Shown: positions 7,977-15,303, counted from the first letter of the stretch. The stretch is DNA of 16,706 bases from Mesotoga sp. UBA6090 (GCF_002435945.1 NZ_DIXC01000062.1:1-16706); one strand, 5' to 3'. The notes: generated from the letters alone by a model not told the origin. A program made the numbers and translations.

Positions 7977-8157
7977 AACAAAGAAGATGTTAAAAGTACT
8001 AATAAGTGTAGCTATTCATTAATATGATAAGCAAATACTTTTGAAAAACAAAATAGAACAGAAGAGCGCCTTTTGATGAATCTCAGGGGGCTAAGATCAG
8101 TGTTGTTTTGCAATGAACGTAACAAAGTATATTCTATGAATGAAAGGAGGAATAACA

Positions 8158-8937
8158 ATGCGTAGGTTGTTTATTCTTTTATTCGTGGTTATTTGTGTGT
8201 TGGTTACTGCAATGACTCCTATTAAAGTCAATATTGAGGGTATAGAAGCCAATTATTACGAGGAATATCTGACACTCTTTAATAGTGAACTCAGTTATGA
8301 TGATGTATTAATCTCCACCATTATGGACGGAGACACTTTCACAATGATCAGACACAAGTCCCTGAACTTCATAGAGCTTCTGAGACTAATTGGTGTTGAT
8401 GCCCCCAATAGCAAAGGCTCTGATGAAAAACTAGAATACTTTGGAAATGAGGCCGCAGATTTTGCCCGTTCCATACTTGAAAATCGAAAGTGTGCACTTT
8501 CTTATGATCAAATTCCTATGGATACTTATGGAAGGATCCTGGGTTATGTTTGGGTTCCAGCAACTTTTAAGGGAAACGAATACAAGGTATTGTTCAACCT
8601 TCTTCTTATCACTAATGGGTACGGCCACGCCTATACAATCTACCCTTTTGAAGATAGGTATATGGAAGTTTTTATTGAAGCAGAGAGAATTGCCAGGATT
8701 GATAAGCAAGGTTTGTGGGGTAGCGAGGAGTTTGCAAATATGCCACCCGAACCTGAGTACAACCCGATTGTATATATCACAAATACTGGCACAATGTATC
8801 ATCAGGCACATTATCAGCATTTGCTTCAAAGCAAGATTGCTATAAGACTTTCTGAAGTCGTTAGACGCGGATATACGCCCTGCGGCATATGTAGTCCACC
8901 TAGACTTATATTGGTAGGAAAAGAAACAAGTAACTAA
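8158..8937 (+). CDS. Exported staphylococcal-nuclease-fold protein with altered active site
   Basis: ATG 8158 follows AAAGGAGG at 8143-8150. The 259-residue product has a signal peptide (about 1-20) and an SNase (TNase) domain at about 50-190. Expected residues are present as D57/D59 (MDGDT), R76 and D81 (RLIGVDAP) and R126 (DTYGR). The catalytic Glu that follows VDTP in the family (E43 of the S. aureus enzyme) is Asn84 here. The C-terminal part (VYITNTGTMYH...GYTPCGICSPP, about 205-248) resembles a short Cys/His module often found at the end of secreted nucleases. Its usual first Cys is Tyr219, leaving H215, C242 and C245. A secreted nuclease fold is well supported; activity is doubtful. The gene is followed within 40 bases by another exported protein. 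Confidence 0.85.
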   Translation: MRRLFILLFVVICVLVTAMTPIKVNIEGIEANYYEEYLTLFNSELSYDDVLISTIMDGDTFTMIRHKSLNFIELLRLIGVDAPNSKGSDEKLEYFGNEAADFARSILENRKCALSYDQIPMDTYGRILGYVWVPATFKGNEYKVLFNLLLITNGYGHAYTIYPFEDRYMEVFIEAERIARIDKQGLWGSEEFANMPPEPEYNPIVYITNTGTMYHQAHYQHLLQSKIAIRLSEVVRRGYTPCGICSPPRLILVGKETSN

Positions 8938-8975
8938 TGGATTCGCTGTAAAGATACAGTGAAAGGAGGAAAACA

Positions 8976-9494
8976 ATGAAAAAAGTTATGGTATTGTTCT
9001 TGATTTTGTTGGTAACAACAGTATCACTTGCGAACCTTTACGCCGTTACAACTGAAGGTCGAGTAGTTCTTCTTAAAAACAACGGTACCTGGAAGTATGA
9101 GGACGTTCAACTTGGCAGCAAACCGGTTATGGAGATTGATAAGCCCCTAATCGCCGGGGATCTATCAATAACTCTGAAGGAGATCGCCAGAATAGACAAA
9201 GAATACGTGGTACTTGATCTCCTCGTTCAGAATAACGATTCAGAACCAAAAGCCTTTGTAGTAATGGTCCTTTATCTTCGAGACAAGCAAGGATATACTT
9301 ATTCCGGTACTTTTATGTTTGATCCGCCGGCAAAGTATGATAGAACCTTCCAGGGTGATATCGCACCAAATGGTGGGATAGCAAGGGGCGCGGTGTTCTT
9401 TGAAATACCCAGAGAAACAGAAATCGTGGAATTGAGTTATGGCTTTATGGGTGAGTTATTTGCAGATATATCCAAAGTTGCTGCTGGTCTATAA
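8976..9494 (+). CDS. Small secreted protein, related in design to the product at 4014
   Basis: ATG 8976 follows AAAGGAGG at 8962-8969. The 172-residue product has a signal peptide (MKKVMVLFLILLVTTVSLA), then VTTEGRVVLLKNNGTWKY. A beta-rich domain follows that ends with a pattern (FQGDIAPNGGIARGAVFFEIP) like DUF4352-type Ig-like extracellular domains. The function is unknown; it probably acts outside the membrane. It lies 38 bases after the SNase-fold gene and 26 bases before the EVE-domain gene, so the three may be transcribed together. Confidence 0.75.
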   Translation: MKKVMVLFLILLVTTVSLANLYAVTTEGRVVLLKNNGTWKYEDVQLGSKPVMEIDKPLIAGDLSITLKEIARIDKEYVVLDLLVQNNDSEPKAFVVMVLYLRDKQGYTYSGTFMFDPPAKYDRTFQGDIAPNGGIARGAVFFEIPRETEIVELSYGFMGELFADISKVAAGL

Positions 9495-9520
9495 ACTTCA
9501 GCAGGAAGGAGCCAAGACAG

Positions 9521-10627
9521 ATGGCCTACTACACGGACCTCTTTTCGCCAGAAACATATGAAGCTTTTTCAAAGTCGGATAGAACTATCTCTGGATTTCG
9601 AATGCGGCACAAGAATCTAGCGAGCAGAGTGAACATCGGAGATAAGCTTATATGTTATCTAACCAAGCTCTCTCGCTGGGTTGGCATACTAGAAGTGATC
9701 AGCAAACCTTTTGTTGATGATTCTCCCCGTTTCTACGAAGCAGACGACCCGTTTGCGGTGAGGTTCAAGGTCAAGCCACTGGTCTGGCTAGAAGTTGAAA
9801 AAGCCCTGCCAATACACAAGCCTGAGATATGGAATGGTCTGTCTTTTACTAGAGACCTTCCGCCGAACTCCAACGCCTGGACCGGGAAGGTCAGGGGCAG
9901 TCTTGTTAGACTGGATGACGAAGACGGCGAATTCCTGGAAACTACGCTATTCAAGCAGGAACACTCCGGGAGGTTGTTCGCATACGACGTCGAAGCCTAC
10001 AAGAAGTATCTATTACCTAGAGTCAGAGGTGAGAAGAAAGATATACCTGTATCCGTCCCAACGGATGAGGACTCTGAAGATACGGAAATCCTTGCAGAAC
10101 AAGCAGATGTGCGCGAGTCAATCAAGATTCAAGCCTTACTGGCAGATATTGGCGCCAAGATGGGAATGAAGATATGGATTCCCAGAAATGATCGAAGCAG
10201 AGTACTTTCTGAGTCTAAGAGCGGCAACCTAGCGATTTTGGAGAGGCTACCGCTCAATTATGATGAGATTACTCTGAAAACGATAGAGCAGATTGATGTT
10301 CTCTGGTTGAAGGGAAGATCGATCAAGAGGGCTTTCGAGGTAGAGCATACCACTTCAATCTATTCCGGCATTCTCAGAATGGCCGATCTGCTGGCGCTTC
10401 AGCCGAATATGGACATTAAGCTTCACATAGTAGCACCTTTTTCCAGAAAGGATAAGGCCTTTCAAGAACTGCAAAGACCTGTTTTTTCGTTACTAGAACG
10501 TGGTCCTTTGTTTGAGACTTGCACATACCTTTCATACGAAAGCGTAAGAGAGATAGCTTCTCTTCCTCACCTCGTACATCTCTCAGACGATGTATTAGAG
10601 GACTACAGCGAGAATGCTGAGGATTAG
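9521..10627 (+). CDS. EVE-domain protein fused to a restriction-nuclease-like domain (modification-dependent restriction candidate)
   Basis: The start has AGGAAGGAG upstream. Residues 1-145 fit an EVE (PUA-superfamily) domain: YYTDLFSPETYEAF, RHKNLASRVNIGDKLICYL, WVGILEVISKPFVDDSPRF. EVE domains commonly read modified bases in DNA and occur fused to nucleases in type IV-like restriction. After a charged linker (about 170-200) comes a C-terminal domain with IDVLWL (D259) and AFEVEHTTSIYSGILRMADL (E273, E275). This looks like a PD-(D/E)xK core in which the usual Lys of (D/E)xK is Glu. An alpha/beta strand (IKLHIVAP) follows. The product has 368 residues. A defence role is inferred from this architecture and from the neighbours. 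Confidence 0.7.
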   Translation: MAYYTDLFSPETYEAFSKSDRTISGFRMRHKNLASRVNIGDKLICYLTKLSRWVGILEVISKPFVDDSPRFYEADDPFAVRFKVKPLVWLEVEKALPIHKPEIWNGLSFTRDLPPNSNAWTGKVRGSLVRLDDEDGEFLETTLFKQEHSGRLFAYDVEAYKKYLLPRVRGEKKDIPVSVPTDEDSEDTEILAEQADVRESIKIQALLADIGAKMGMKIWIPRNDRSRVLSESKSGNLAILERLPLNYDEITLKTIEQIDVLWLKGRSIKRAFEVEHTTSIYSGILRMADLLALQPNMDIKLHIVAPFSRKDKAFQELQRPVFSLLERGPLFETCTYLSYESVREIASLPHLVHLSDDVLEDYSENAED

Positions 10628-10687
10628 GCATAGTAGCGGCAAAAAGGATCCCAAAAGTCTGCATTGTCACAACTCAGGAGGCAGACT

Positions 10688-10897
10688 ATGAAGGGTTCAG
10701 ATGCAAAAGCTATAGGTAGCGTCGAAATGGACCTTCAGATAATCAAAAAGAACTTGGATAGGCTAAATAAGAGATTAAACCCGGATACCGCAAGGAGTAT
10801 GCTTGCTGAAATTTCCTTCACGCTATCCACATCATCGCAAATCCTTGCAGATGCTATTGAATCTCTGGATAGATTATCGAATCAGAAAGATAGATAG
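10688..10897 (+). CDS. Small helical protein (69 aa) in the defence islet
   Basis: ATG 10688 follows AGGAGG at 10676-10681. The 69-residue product is charged and predicted helical, with heptad-like leucines (LQIIKKNLDRLNKRL and AIESLDRLSNQK). No signal peptide or catalytic motif is visible. It sits 60 bases after the EVE-nuclease gene and 62 bases before the next gene, all on the same strand. It may be a partner or regulatory subunit of one of them; this is inferred only from position. Confidence 0.65.
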   Translation: MKGSDAKAIGSVEMDLQIIKKNLDRLNKRLNPDTARSMLAEISFTLSTSSQILADAIESLDRLSNQKDR

Positions 10898-10901
10898 GTA
10901 C

Positions 10902-10919
10902 TTCAGGTTACGGCCTGAA
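10902..10919 (+). other. Short hairpin between genes
   Basis: TTCAGG at 10902-10907 and CCTGAA at 10914-10919 form a perfect 6-bp stem with a 6-base loop. It is followed by A/G-rich sequence, not by a T-run, so it is not a terminator. It may be an RNA-processing or stability element before the next gene. Confidence 0.3.
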
Positions 10920-10959
10920 AGAAAGGGATTTCCCAAACCAGAAATTAGGAGGTGTATGC

Positions 10960-11628
10960 GTGTACTCTTTCGAGGGAGTGAAACAAATACTTGAAACATC
11001 CATCGATAGTCTTGTGGACAACTTCATAAAGGAGCCGTATATCCATCGTTGTGAGCACTCTCTTCATTGTGAACTCTATACTATGTTAACTTCCCACAGA
11101 GCTTTGCAGGGTTTGTACCCTATAGGAAACAGCCCGTATAAGGCTTCGCTCGTACACAAAGAGTGGCCAGAGCCTCTACGGAGAAAAGGAAAGCGTGGTA
11201 GAGGAAAAGTTGATCTCGCCATTTTGAATAGGGAAGACCTTATGGATCCCGTAGCAGCAAGTAGGAAGTCCGGACTGTTGCCTCAACGGGTTCGACCATT
11301 CAAAGAAATAGAGGTCTTCACTAGGGGATTTTTAATGCCGGCCTTTATTGTTGAACTTGGCCTCAATTACAAAGTCGCTACCCACCTGCGGCCGGACCAC
11401 GATAAACTTCTAAACAGCGGTTACAGTAAAGGTGGTAAAGATAGGGGGGCCTATCTGGTGCATCTTTGGCAGCCACACAGGGGTATAAAAGATAAAAAAG
11501 TAGTGTGGAAGGATTTGAACGCTTTTATTAGTACATCAAACGTGGAAGTCGCGATAGTAGTGTTCACTGCTTCCCACATATGGGTCAAACACCTGTCTGA
11601 CAAGGTAATCACGGAAACACCTATCTGA
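10960..11628 (+). CDS. PD-(D/E)xK-like nuclease-fold protein (unnamed family)
   Basis: GTG 10960 is the in-frame start 7 bases after AGGAGGT (10947-10953); the nearby ATG at 10956 is out of frame. The 222-residue product shows an order of residues seen in PD-(D/E)xK folds. These are E38 in a helix (HSLHCELYTML), D85 after a basic loop (GRGKVDLAIL), then a strand FIVELGLNYK with E132, where the Lys normally two residues on is displaced (K138). The loop RRKGKRGRGK could contact nucleic acid. I do not recognise a named family. Its position directly after the EVE-nuclease and the 69-residue protein suggests one functional unit. A defence function is inferred. Confidence 0.6.
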   Translation: MYSFEGVKQILETSIDSLVDNFIKEPYIHRCEHSLHCELYTMLTSHRALQGLYPIGNSPYKASLVHKEWPEPLRRKGKRGRGKVDLAILNREDLMDPVAASRKSGLLPQRVRPFKEIEVFTRGFLMPAFIVELGLNYKVATHLRPDHDKLLNSGYSKGGKDRGAYLVHLWQPHRGIKDKKVVWKDLNAFISTSNVEVAIVVFTASHIWVKHLSDKVITETPI

Positions 11629-11670
11629 CAACAAGATACTCCAGAAAGCGCCTATGTGAAGCTAATTAAA

Positions 11671-11724
11671 AAATGTTCAATGAAATCTGACCCACTTCCA
11701 GCGGAAAGATCAGCCTGAACATTT
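11671..11724 (+). repeat. Nested inverted repeat, possible structured leader RNA
   Basis: A perfect 9-bp inverted repeat (AAATGTTCA at 11671-11679, TGAACATTT at 11716-11724) encloses CTGA/TCAG (11687-11690 with 11710-11713) and CTTCC/GGAAAG (11695-11699 with 11703-11708, one bulged A, loop AGC). The three helices nest into one long hairpin ending 25 bases before the next start codon. There is no T-run after it, so it is not a simple terminator. It may be a regulatory RNA structure or a protein-binding site. Confidence 0.45.
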
Positions 11725-11749
11725 GAAAAGATAGAGGGAGGTGATCTCT

Positions 11750-12259
11750 ATGGAAGAGTACGGAGGTTTTGGAAATGGTGAGTTCTCTGAGATTGCAAAT
11801 AGCATTTTGGGCGAAATGTATCGGGAAAGTCGCTTGGAAGAAGGTCTGCTTTCGGATGAAGAAATAATGGGCACAAAAAGAATCAGAACCGGTGTGCGCA
11901 GCGAACAGATTCCGGAAATCATTAGAAGCGCAACAGGTATGACAGAGTTCAACTGCTATCCTGGTTACCCATCGAATACTTGTTATCAGACAGCATTCTT
12001 CATTTCTCTGAACTCAAAGTTGATTGCCAGGAGTAGCGGACACCTTCACTTTCGGAAGATTGTTGAACGCATTAAGGAACATATGCTACTTAAATGTGAA
12101 AGAACAACGAGGAACATAATCATAATCACCGATAGCTGGGATGCACGTATTGCAAGCAATGAGCAGACCTATATAAACAAGATAAAGAGCCAGGCTAATG
12201 TAGAGCTCTATTTCTTTGCTGTTAGCCCCGTCTTTTTCGTAACTCGAGTACCAATTTGA
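11750..12259 (+). CDS. Hypothetical protein of the defence islet, alpha/beta C-terminus
   Basis: ATG 11750 is preferred: GGAGG at 11738-11742 precedes it by 7 bases, and the GTG at 11741 overlaps the ribosome site. The 169-residue product has an acidic N-terminus and a central FNCYPGYPSNTCYQTAFFISLN. The C-terminal half looks like a Rossmann-type alternation (RNIIIITDSWDARIASNEQTY, then VELYFFAV). The TDSWD strand end could hold an acidic site, but no named family is recognised. It lies downstream of the nuclease-like gene and the long hairpin, in the same orientation. A role in the same system is possible but unproven. Confidence 0.6.
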   Translation: MEEYGGFGNGEFSEIANSILGEMYRESRLEEGLLSDEEIMGTKRIRTGVRSEQIPEIIRSATGMTEFNCYPGYPSNTCYQTAFFISLNSKLIARSSGHLHFRKIVERIKEHMLLKCERTTRNIIIITDSWDARIASNEQTYINKIKSQANVELYFFAVSPVFFVTRVPI

Positions 12260-12336
12260 CGACAGGACAGAAACTACCAGCAAGTAGTCCATCGGATATT
12301 TCAAACCAAAGAACAGGTACGAAGAAAGAAGAAGAC

Positions 12337-12885
12337 TCAGTGCCAAGGTTCTTCGATAAACTTCTCCAGAAAGATTGTCATTCTTTCTTCGAGAAATCCG
12401 CAGCTTTTTAGCGGCCTAAGGAAAGGTACGAGATTATTTCCGCTAGCTTTGTGGTGCATACAGCTTTCGATAAGCAAATCCCCTTCTTGCCTAATAACAC
12501 AGTAACCAAGCACATTGGAATCGTCCTGAACCATTTCAGTAATCCCTTCATTTTCTTGTTCTTCGCTTTCCGATAGCGGAATATCTAGTGTGCTACCATC
12601 CACACAGAAAACAAGACTATCCTCGAAACAACTTATTTCGAAAGGAAAAAACACGAGAAGACCATCCTCCAGAATACATTTCACTATGTCAGATGCTTTT
12701 TCAGACCAGTGACGTGGAAACTCACCATAACTAAACCCGTAAACGAGCTCATCGTATGGAGTTATCTCTCCGGCGCACTCAGAATCATCGGAGGGAATGG
12801 TAAAGGCATCCTTTATAATCTCTACAAAATGTGTTAGATCAAACTCGTCAATCTTAACGGACAATCTGTTCACCTTGTGATTCAC
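12337..12885 (-). CDS. Hypothetical acidic cytoplasmic protein
   Basis: The frame gives 182 residues from a GTG at 12885 without a strong ribosome site. A second GTG four codons later (after CACAAG) is an equally weak alternative, so the start is uncertain. The product is acidic and has no signal peptide or membrane segment (YDELVYGFSYGEFPRHW, LSESEEQENEGITEMVQDD). I do not recognise a family. It converges with the gene ending at 12259; the 77 bases between them show no clear terminator. It could be an unrelated passenger gene in the islet. Confidence 0.55.
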   Translation of the reverse strand: MNHKVNRLSVKIDEFDLTHFVEIIKDAFTIPSDDSECAGEITPYDELVYGFSYGEFPRHWSEKASDIVKCILEDGLLVFFPFEISCFEDSLVFCVDGSTLDIPLSESEEQENEGITEMVQDDSNVLGYCVIRQEGDLLIESCMHHKASGNNLVPFLRPLKSCGFLEERMTIFLEKFIEEPWH

Positions 12886-13088
12886 CTTGCCTATGAGTAT
12901 GGACTATCTAAAGACAGCCGTGTTAAACGAGGCCAACATCAATAGGCTTTTGTCATCTGCTTTCAGTTTTCACGTCGACGACTGCAAAACCCCTAGAGGC
13001 TTTATCTATAAGTAATTATACTTGATACCCATCTAGAACAACAAAGAACTCCCCCAGGTTGAAGGATCGTATTTCAGCAAGAAGTATA

Positions 13089-13137
13089 TGCTATAATTAC
13101 AAATAACGGCAACTATCTATAGTTATTGCCATTATTT
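13089..13137 (+). promoter_or_regulatory. Promoter and operator-like dyad of the AbiE-type operon
   Basis: TGCTATAAT at 13089-13097 is an extended -10 element. Immediately after it, straddling the expected transcription start, lies a dyad: AAATAA (13101-13106) with TTATTT (13132-13137), enclosing AACTAT (13111-13116) and ATAGTT (13119-13124). GGCAA/TTGCC is also paired. AbiEi antitoxins are known to bind inverted repeats in their own promoter, so this is a good candidate operator for autoregulation. Confidence 0.6.
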
Positions 13138-13150
13138 GTGGGTGATTTCA

Positions 13151-13885
13151 ATGGAGAAGATTAGTCGAAACCAAGTAAAAGAGTGGTTCAAAAACAATCA
13201 GTTTCTTATGCACTATCAACTGATCAATGAACTGAGTACACTTTTGCCTAATAGGAAGACAGGTACTCATTATGCAACCCTGCACCGGCTGAAGAAAGAA
13301 GGACTCATAAGAAACGTCAGAAGAGGCCTCTATGAAGCCGGAAGCAAACGGGAGTTCGAACCTGCCGTATCGAAGGAACTCTCAGGTTTGTTCAAGAAGC
13401 TTCGCAAGAGCTTCCCATACCTGGAAGACCTGTGTGTCTGGGATAGCAGATGGCTAAACGAATTCACTGTTCAGCAGGCGCTTTCTTCTATGGTGATCAT
13501 AGAAACTGAGCGAGGTACAGAGGACAGCGTGTTTGAATATATCAAAGCATCGTACTCCCGGGTGTTCATTGATCCGACTCCGAAGGAGATAGACAACTAC
13601 ATTCTCGGATGCGAGAAGTGTTTTGTCGTAAGGTCGCTTGTAACTGAAGCCCCTGTAACGTCCTTTGATAATGTCGCCATACCGAGGTTAGAGAAAATAC
13701 TTGTCGATCTTGTCTGCGAGAAGGATCTCTTCGTATCGTTTCAAGGGGAGGAGTTACGCAACATATATCACAGGGCTTTGACCGATTACGACGTGAGCCT
13801 GAGCACGCTCAGAAGATATGCTAGGCGACGCGGGAGGTTAGAAGAGATAGACAAGCTCATAGTGACCCAGGGAGAGGGCATGTGA
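13151..13885 (+). CDS. AbiEi-type antitoxin / transcriptional repressor
   Basis: ATG 13151 follows GGGTGA; an upstream in-frame TTG at 13136 lies in the operator dyad and is unlikely. The 244-residue product starts with a winged-helix-like region (residues 1-60: SRNQVKEWF, MHYQLINELSTLL, HYATLHRLKKEGLIRNVRRGLYEAG). A longer C-terminal domain follows, with the layout of AbiEi antitoxins (VCEKDLFVSFQGEELRNIYHRAL, STLRRYARRRGR). In characterised AbiE systems this protein represses its own promoter and neutralises the toxin without stable complex formation. Its stop codon overlaps the GTG start of the toxin gene by 4 bases, so translation is probably coupled. Identification rests on layout plus the clear AbiEii-like neighbour. 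Confidence 0.75.
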   Translation: MEKISRNQVKEWFKNNQFLMHYQLINELSTLLPNRKTGTHYATLHRLKKEGLIRNVRRGLYEAGSKREFEPAVSKELSGLFKKLRKSFPYLEDLCVWDSRWLNEFTVQQALSSMVIIETERGTEDSVFEYIKASYSRVFIDPTPKEIDNYILGCEKCFVVRSLVTEAPVTSFDNVAIPRLEKILVDLVCEKDLFVSFQGEELRNIYHRALTDYDVSLSTLRRYARRRGRLEEIDKLIVTQGEGM

Positions 13886-14931
13886 TCACAAGAAACTCTG
13901 CTACCAAAGAATGGTTGGATACAGTTATGAAATCTTACAAGAGAAATGACCCCGGAATAGTAGAGAAGACCATAATGGCCCTGACGTTGCTCGAACAGCT
14001 TTCTGTTGAAGGCCTAGACTTCATATTCAAAGGTGAAATATCTCTTATGCTTCTTCTAGATAGTCACAACAGGTTCTCACTGGACATAGACATATTGCTT
14101 CCCGATAAACCCAAGAACCTCGAAGATATATTCAACAGGATCTGTAGCAATGGGATGTTCAAAAGCTGGTCTGAGGATAAGCGCAAGACTCCCTCAAATG
14201 TCCCCAAAGTTCACTATGGTTTTGTGTGGAATTCAACTATAGATGGTACAGAAAGGACAGTTCTTCTTGATATTCTCTTCCAGGAAACTGGTAATAGAGA
14301 GTTGTTGAAGATTCCCATAAAGCACAGAGTTATCGAAACTGTTCCGCCCGAGGTGCCTGTAAAGGTCCAGAGTGTGGACTCTCTCCTGGGGGACAAGCTC
14401 ACGGCCTTTGCACCCAACACAACAGGCATACCGTATGCTGTTGAAAAGGAAGTAGAAATAATAAAACAATTATTTGACCTGGGGATTCTCTTCGATGAAC
14501 TGAACAACCTGAATTCTGTGCATACCTCATTTACTCAAAACTGCCTGCAGGAACTCTCTTACAGACAACTACGACTTAACGAAGAAGTAGTGCTGAACGA
14601 TTGCTTTGACACAGCCCTTACGCTGGTCTATAAGGGAGCATATAAGACTGAGAATTTTTCCAGACTGATGAAAGGCATAAGAGGGTTCAAGAACTTTGTT
14701 TTCAACAGCAGCTATTCTCAGGAGGATGCTATCCGGAGCGCTGCAAAGGTTATGTATCTTGTTCAGACTATCCTTAGCGGGAAGGACAAATATGAGAAAT
14801 TCGAAACCCCAGAAGTTGTAAGAGAGCTTACGATCAATGATCCAAAATGGAGCAAACTGAACAAGATAAAGAAGACAGACCCAGAGGCATTCTTCTACCT
14901 TTTCAATGCTGTGAAACTGCTTGGGGGATAA
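13882..14931 (+). CDS. AbiEii/AbiGii-type nucleotidyltransferase toxin (altered motif I)
   Basis: It starts with GTG 13882, overlapping the antitoxin stop, with GGGAGAGGG upstream. The 349-residue product has the AbiEii signature: KGEISLMLLL (50-59), RFSLDIDIL (64-72, D68 and D70 as the metal-binding DxD), a third acidic residue in VLLDILF (D130), and LGDKLTAFAPNTTGIP (169-184) then KEVEIIKQLFDLG (K195, D199). The family's motif I is GGxSL; here it is GEISL, with Glu52 replacing the second Gly, reachable by a single GGA-to-GAA change. This could weaken nucleotide binding. Related toxins (AbiEii, MenT) transfer nucleotides, in known cases to tRNA or protein targets, and arrest growth or abort phage infection. 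Confidence 0.8.
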   Translation: MITRNSATKEWLDTVMKSYKRNDPGIVEKTIMALTLLEQLSVEGLDFIFKGEISLMLLLDSHNRFSLDIDILLPDKPKNLEDIFNRICSNGMFKSWSEDKRKTPSNVPKVHYGFVWNSTIDGTERTVLLDILFQETGNRELLKIPIKHRVIETVPPEVPVKVQSVDSLLGDKLTAFAPNTTGIPYAVEKEVEIIKQLFDLGILFDELNNLNSVHTSFTQNCLQELSYRQLRLNEEVVLNDCFDTALTLVYKGAYKTENFSRLMKGIRGFKNFVFNSSYSQEDAIRSAAKVMYLVQTILSGKDKYEKFETPEVVRELTINDPKWSKLNKIKKTDPEAFFYLFNAVKLLGG

Positions 14932-15093
14932 AGAAGTACCCTTAAATAGAGTATTCTGTAATGACTGCATCGGTTCCCACCCAGACTCAAAGCCTCTATT
15001 GCCGCTCTGCGGGGAGAAGCAACTCCTGCACTCGTGTACGTAACTGTGCTATAGTTTAATCAGGAGCAAATAAATTCTCATAGGAGGCTTCTA
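14932..15093. other. Intergenic stretch upstream of the 41-aa gene
   Basis: The stretch has no gene. A TGCTATAGT element at about 15047-15055 could be an extended -10 promoter for the small gene at 15094. A small CCGCTCTGCGG stem near 15000 may be incidental. No terminator for the AbiE operon is clear. Confidence 0.35.
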
Positions 15094-15219
15094 ATGCTTA
15101 TAACAGACGCAGGCGACGGTTATGTCTATGTTGAATTTCCAGCCTCAGAGCTTGTGGGCAAGCAGAAATCCGGGGAGTTCATGTCTTACTGTGACAGAGG
15201 CGCCCCACCAATTCCATAA
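15094..15219 (+). CDS. Small protein of 41 aa, unknown
   Basis: ATG 15094 is preceded by AGGAGG at 15082-15087 at ideal spacing, and a possible extended -10 (TGCTATAGT) lies about 40 bases upstream. The peptide begins MLITDAGDGYVYVEF and ends SYCDRGAPPIP. It has no signal peptide or membrane segment. The ribosome site and promoter make a real gene more likely than chance, but there is no family recognition. It could be the surviving end of a longer gene. The hairpin at 15284-15302 with T-rich plus-strand sequence after it could terminate its transcript. Confidence 0.5.
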   Translation: MLITDAGDGYVYVEFPASELVGKQKSGEFMSYCDRGAPPIP

Positions 15220-15283
15220 GAGCTAATTGCACCGAAGCTGTGAAGCGAGGAAGCACTCTCTATTAGGTGTTTTTCATGTAAAG

Positions 15284-15302
15284 GCCCGGGATTACCCCGG
15301 GC
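15284..15302. terminator. Rho-independent terminator, probably bidirectional, after rsgA
   Basis: GCCCGGG (15284-15290) and CCCGGGC (15296-15302) form a perfect 7-bp GC stem with loop ATTAC. It begins one base after the rsgA stop on the minus strand (followed there by CTTTACATG). On the plus strand it is followed by ATTATTCTTTT. Both directions are plausible. Confidence 0.7.
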
Positions 15303-15303
15303 A

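Noticed and set aside
8946..8959. CTGTA/TACAG stem before the 8976 gene as a regulatory hairpin
   Set aside because: It is only 5 bp, weak, and without supporting context.
12960..13020. Possible terminator around CCCCTAGAGG
   Set aside because: The complementary arms leave almost no loop and there is no T-run.
14990..15030. CCGCTCTGCGG and TTGC/GCAA stems as a terminator of the AbiE operon
   Set aside because: The stems are short and overlapping, and no T-tract follows.
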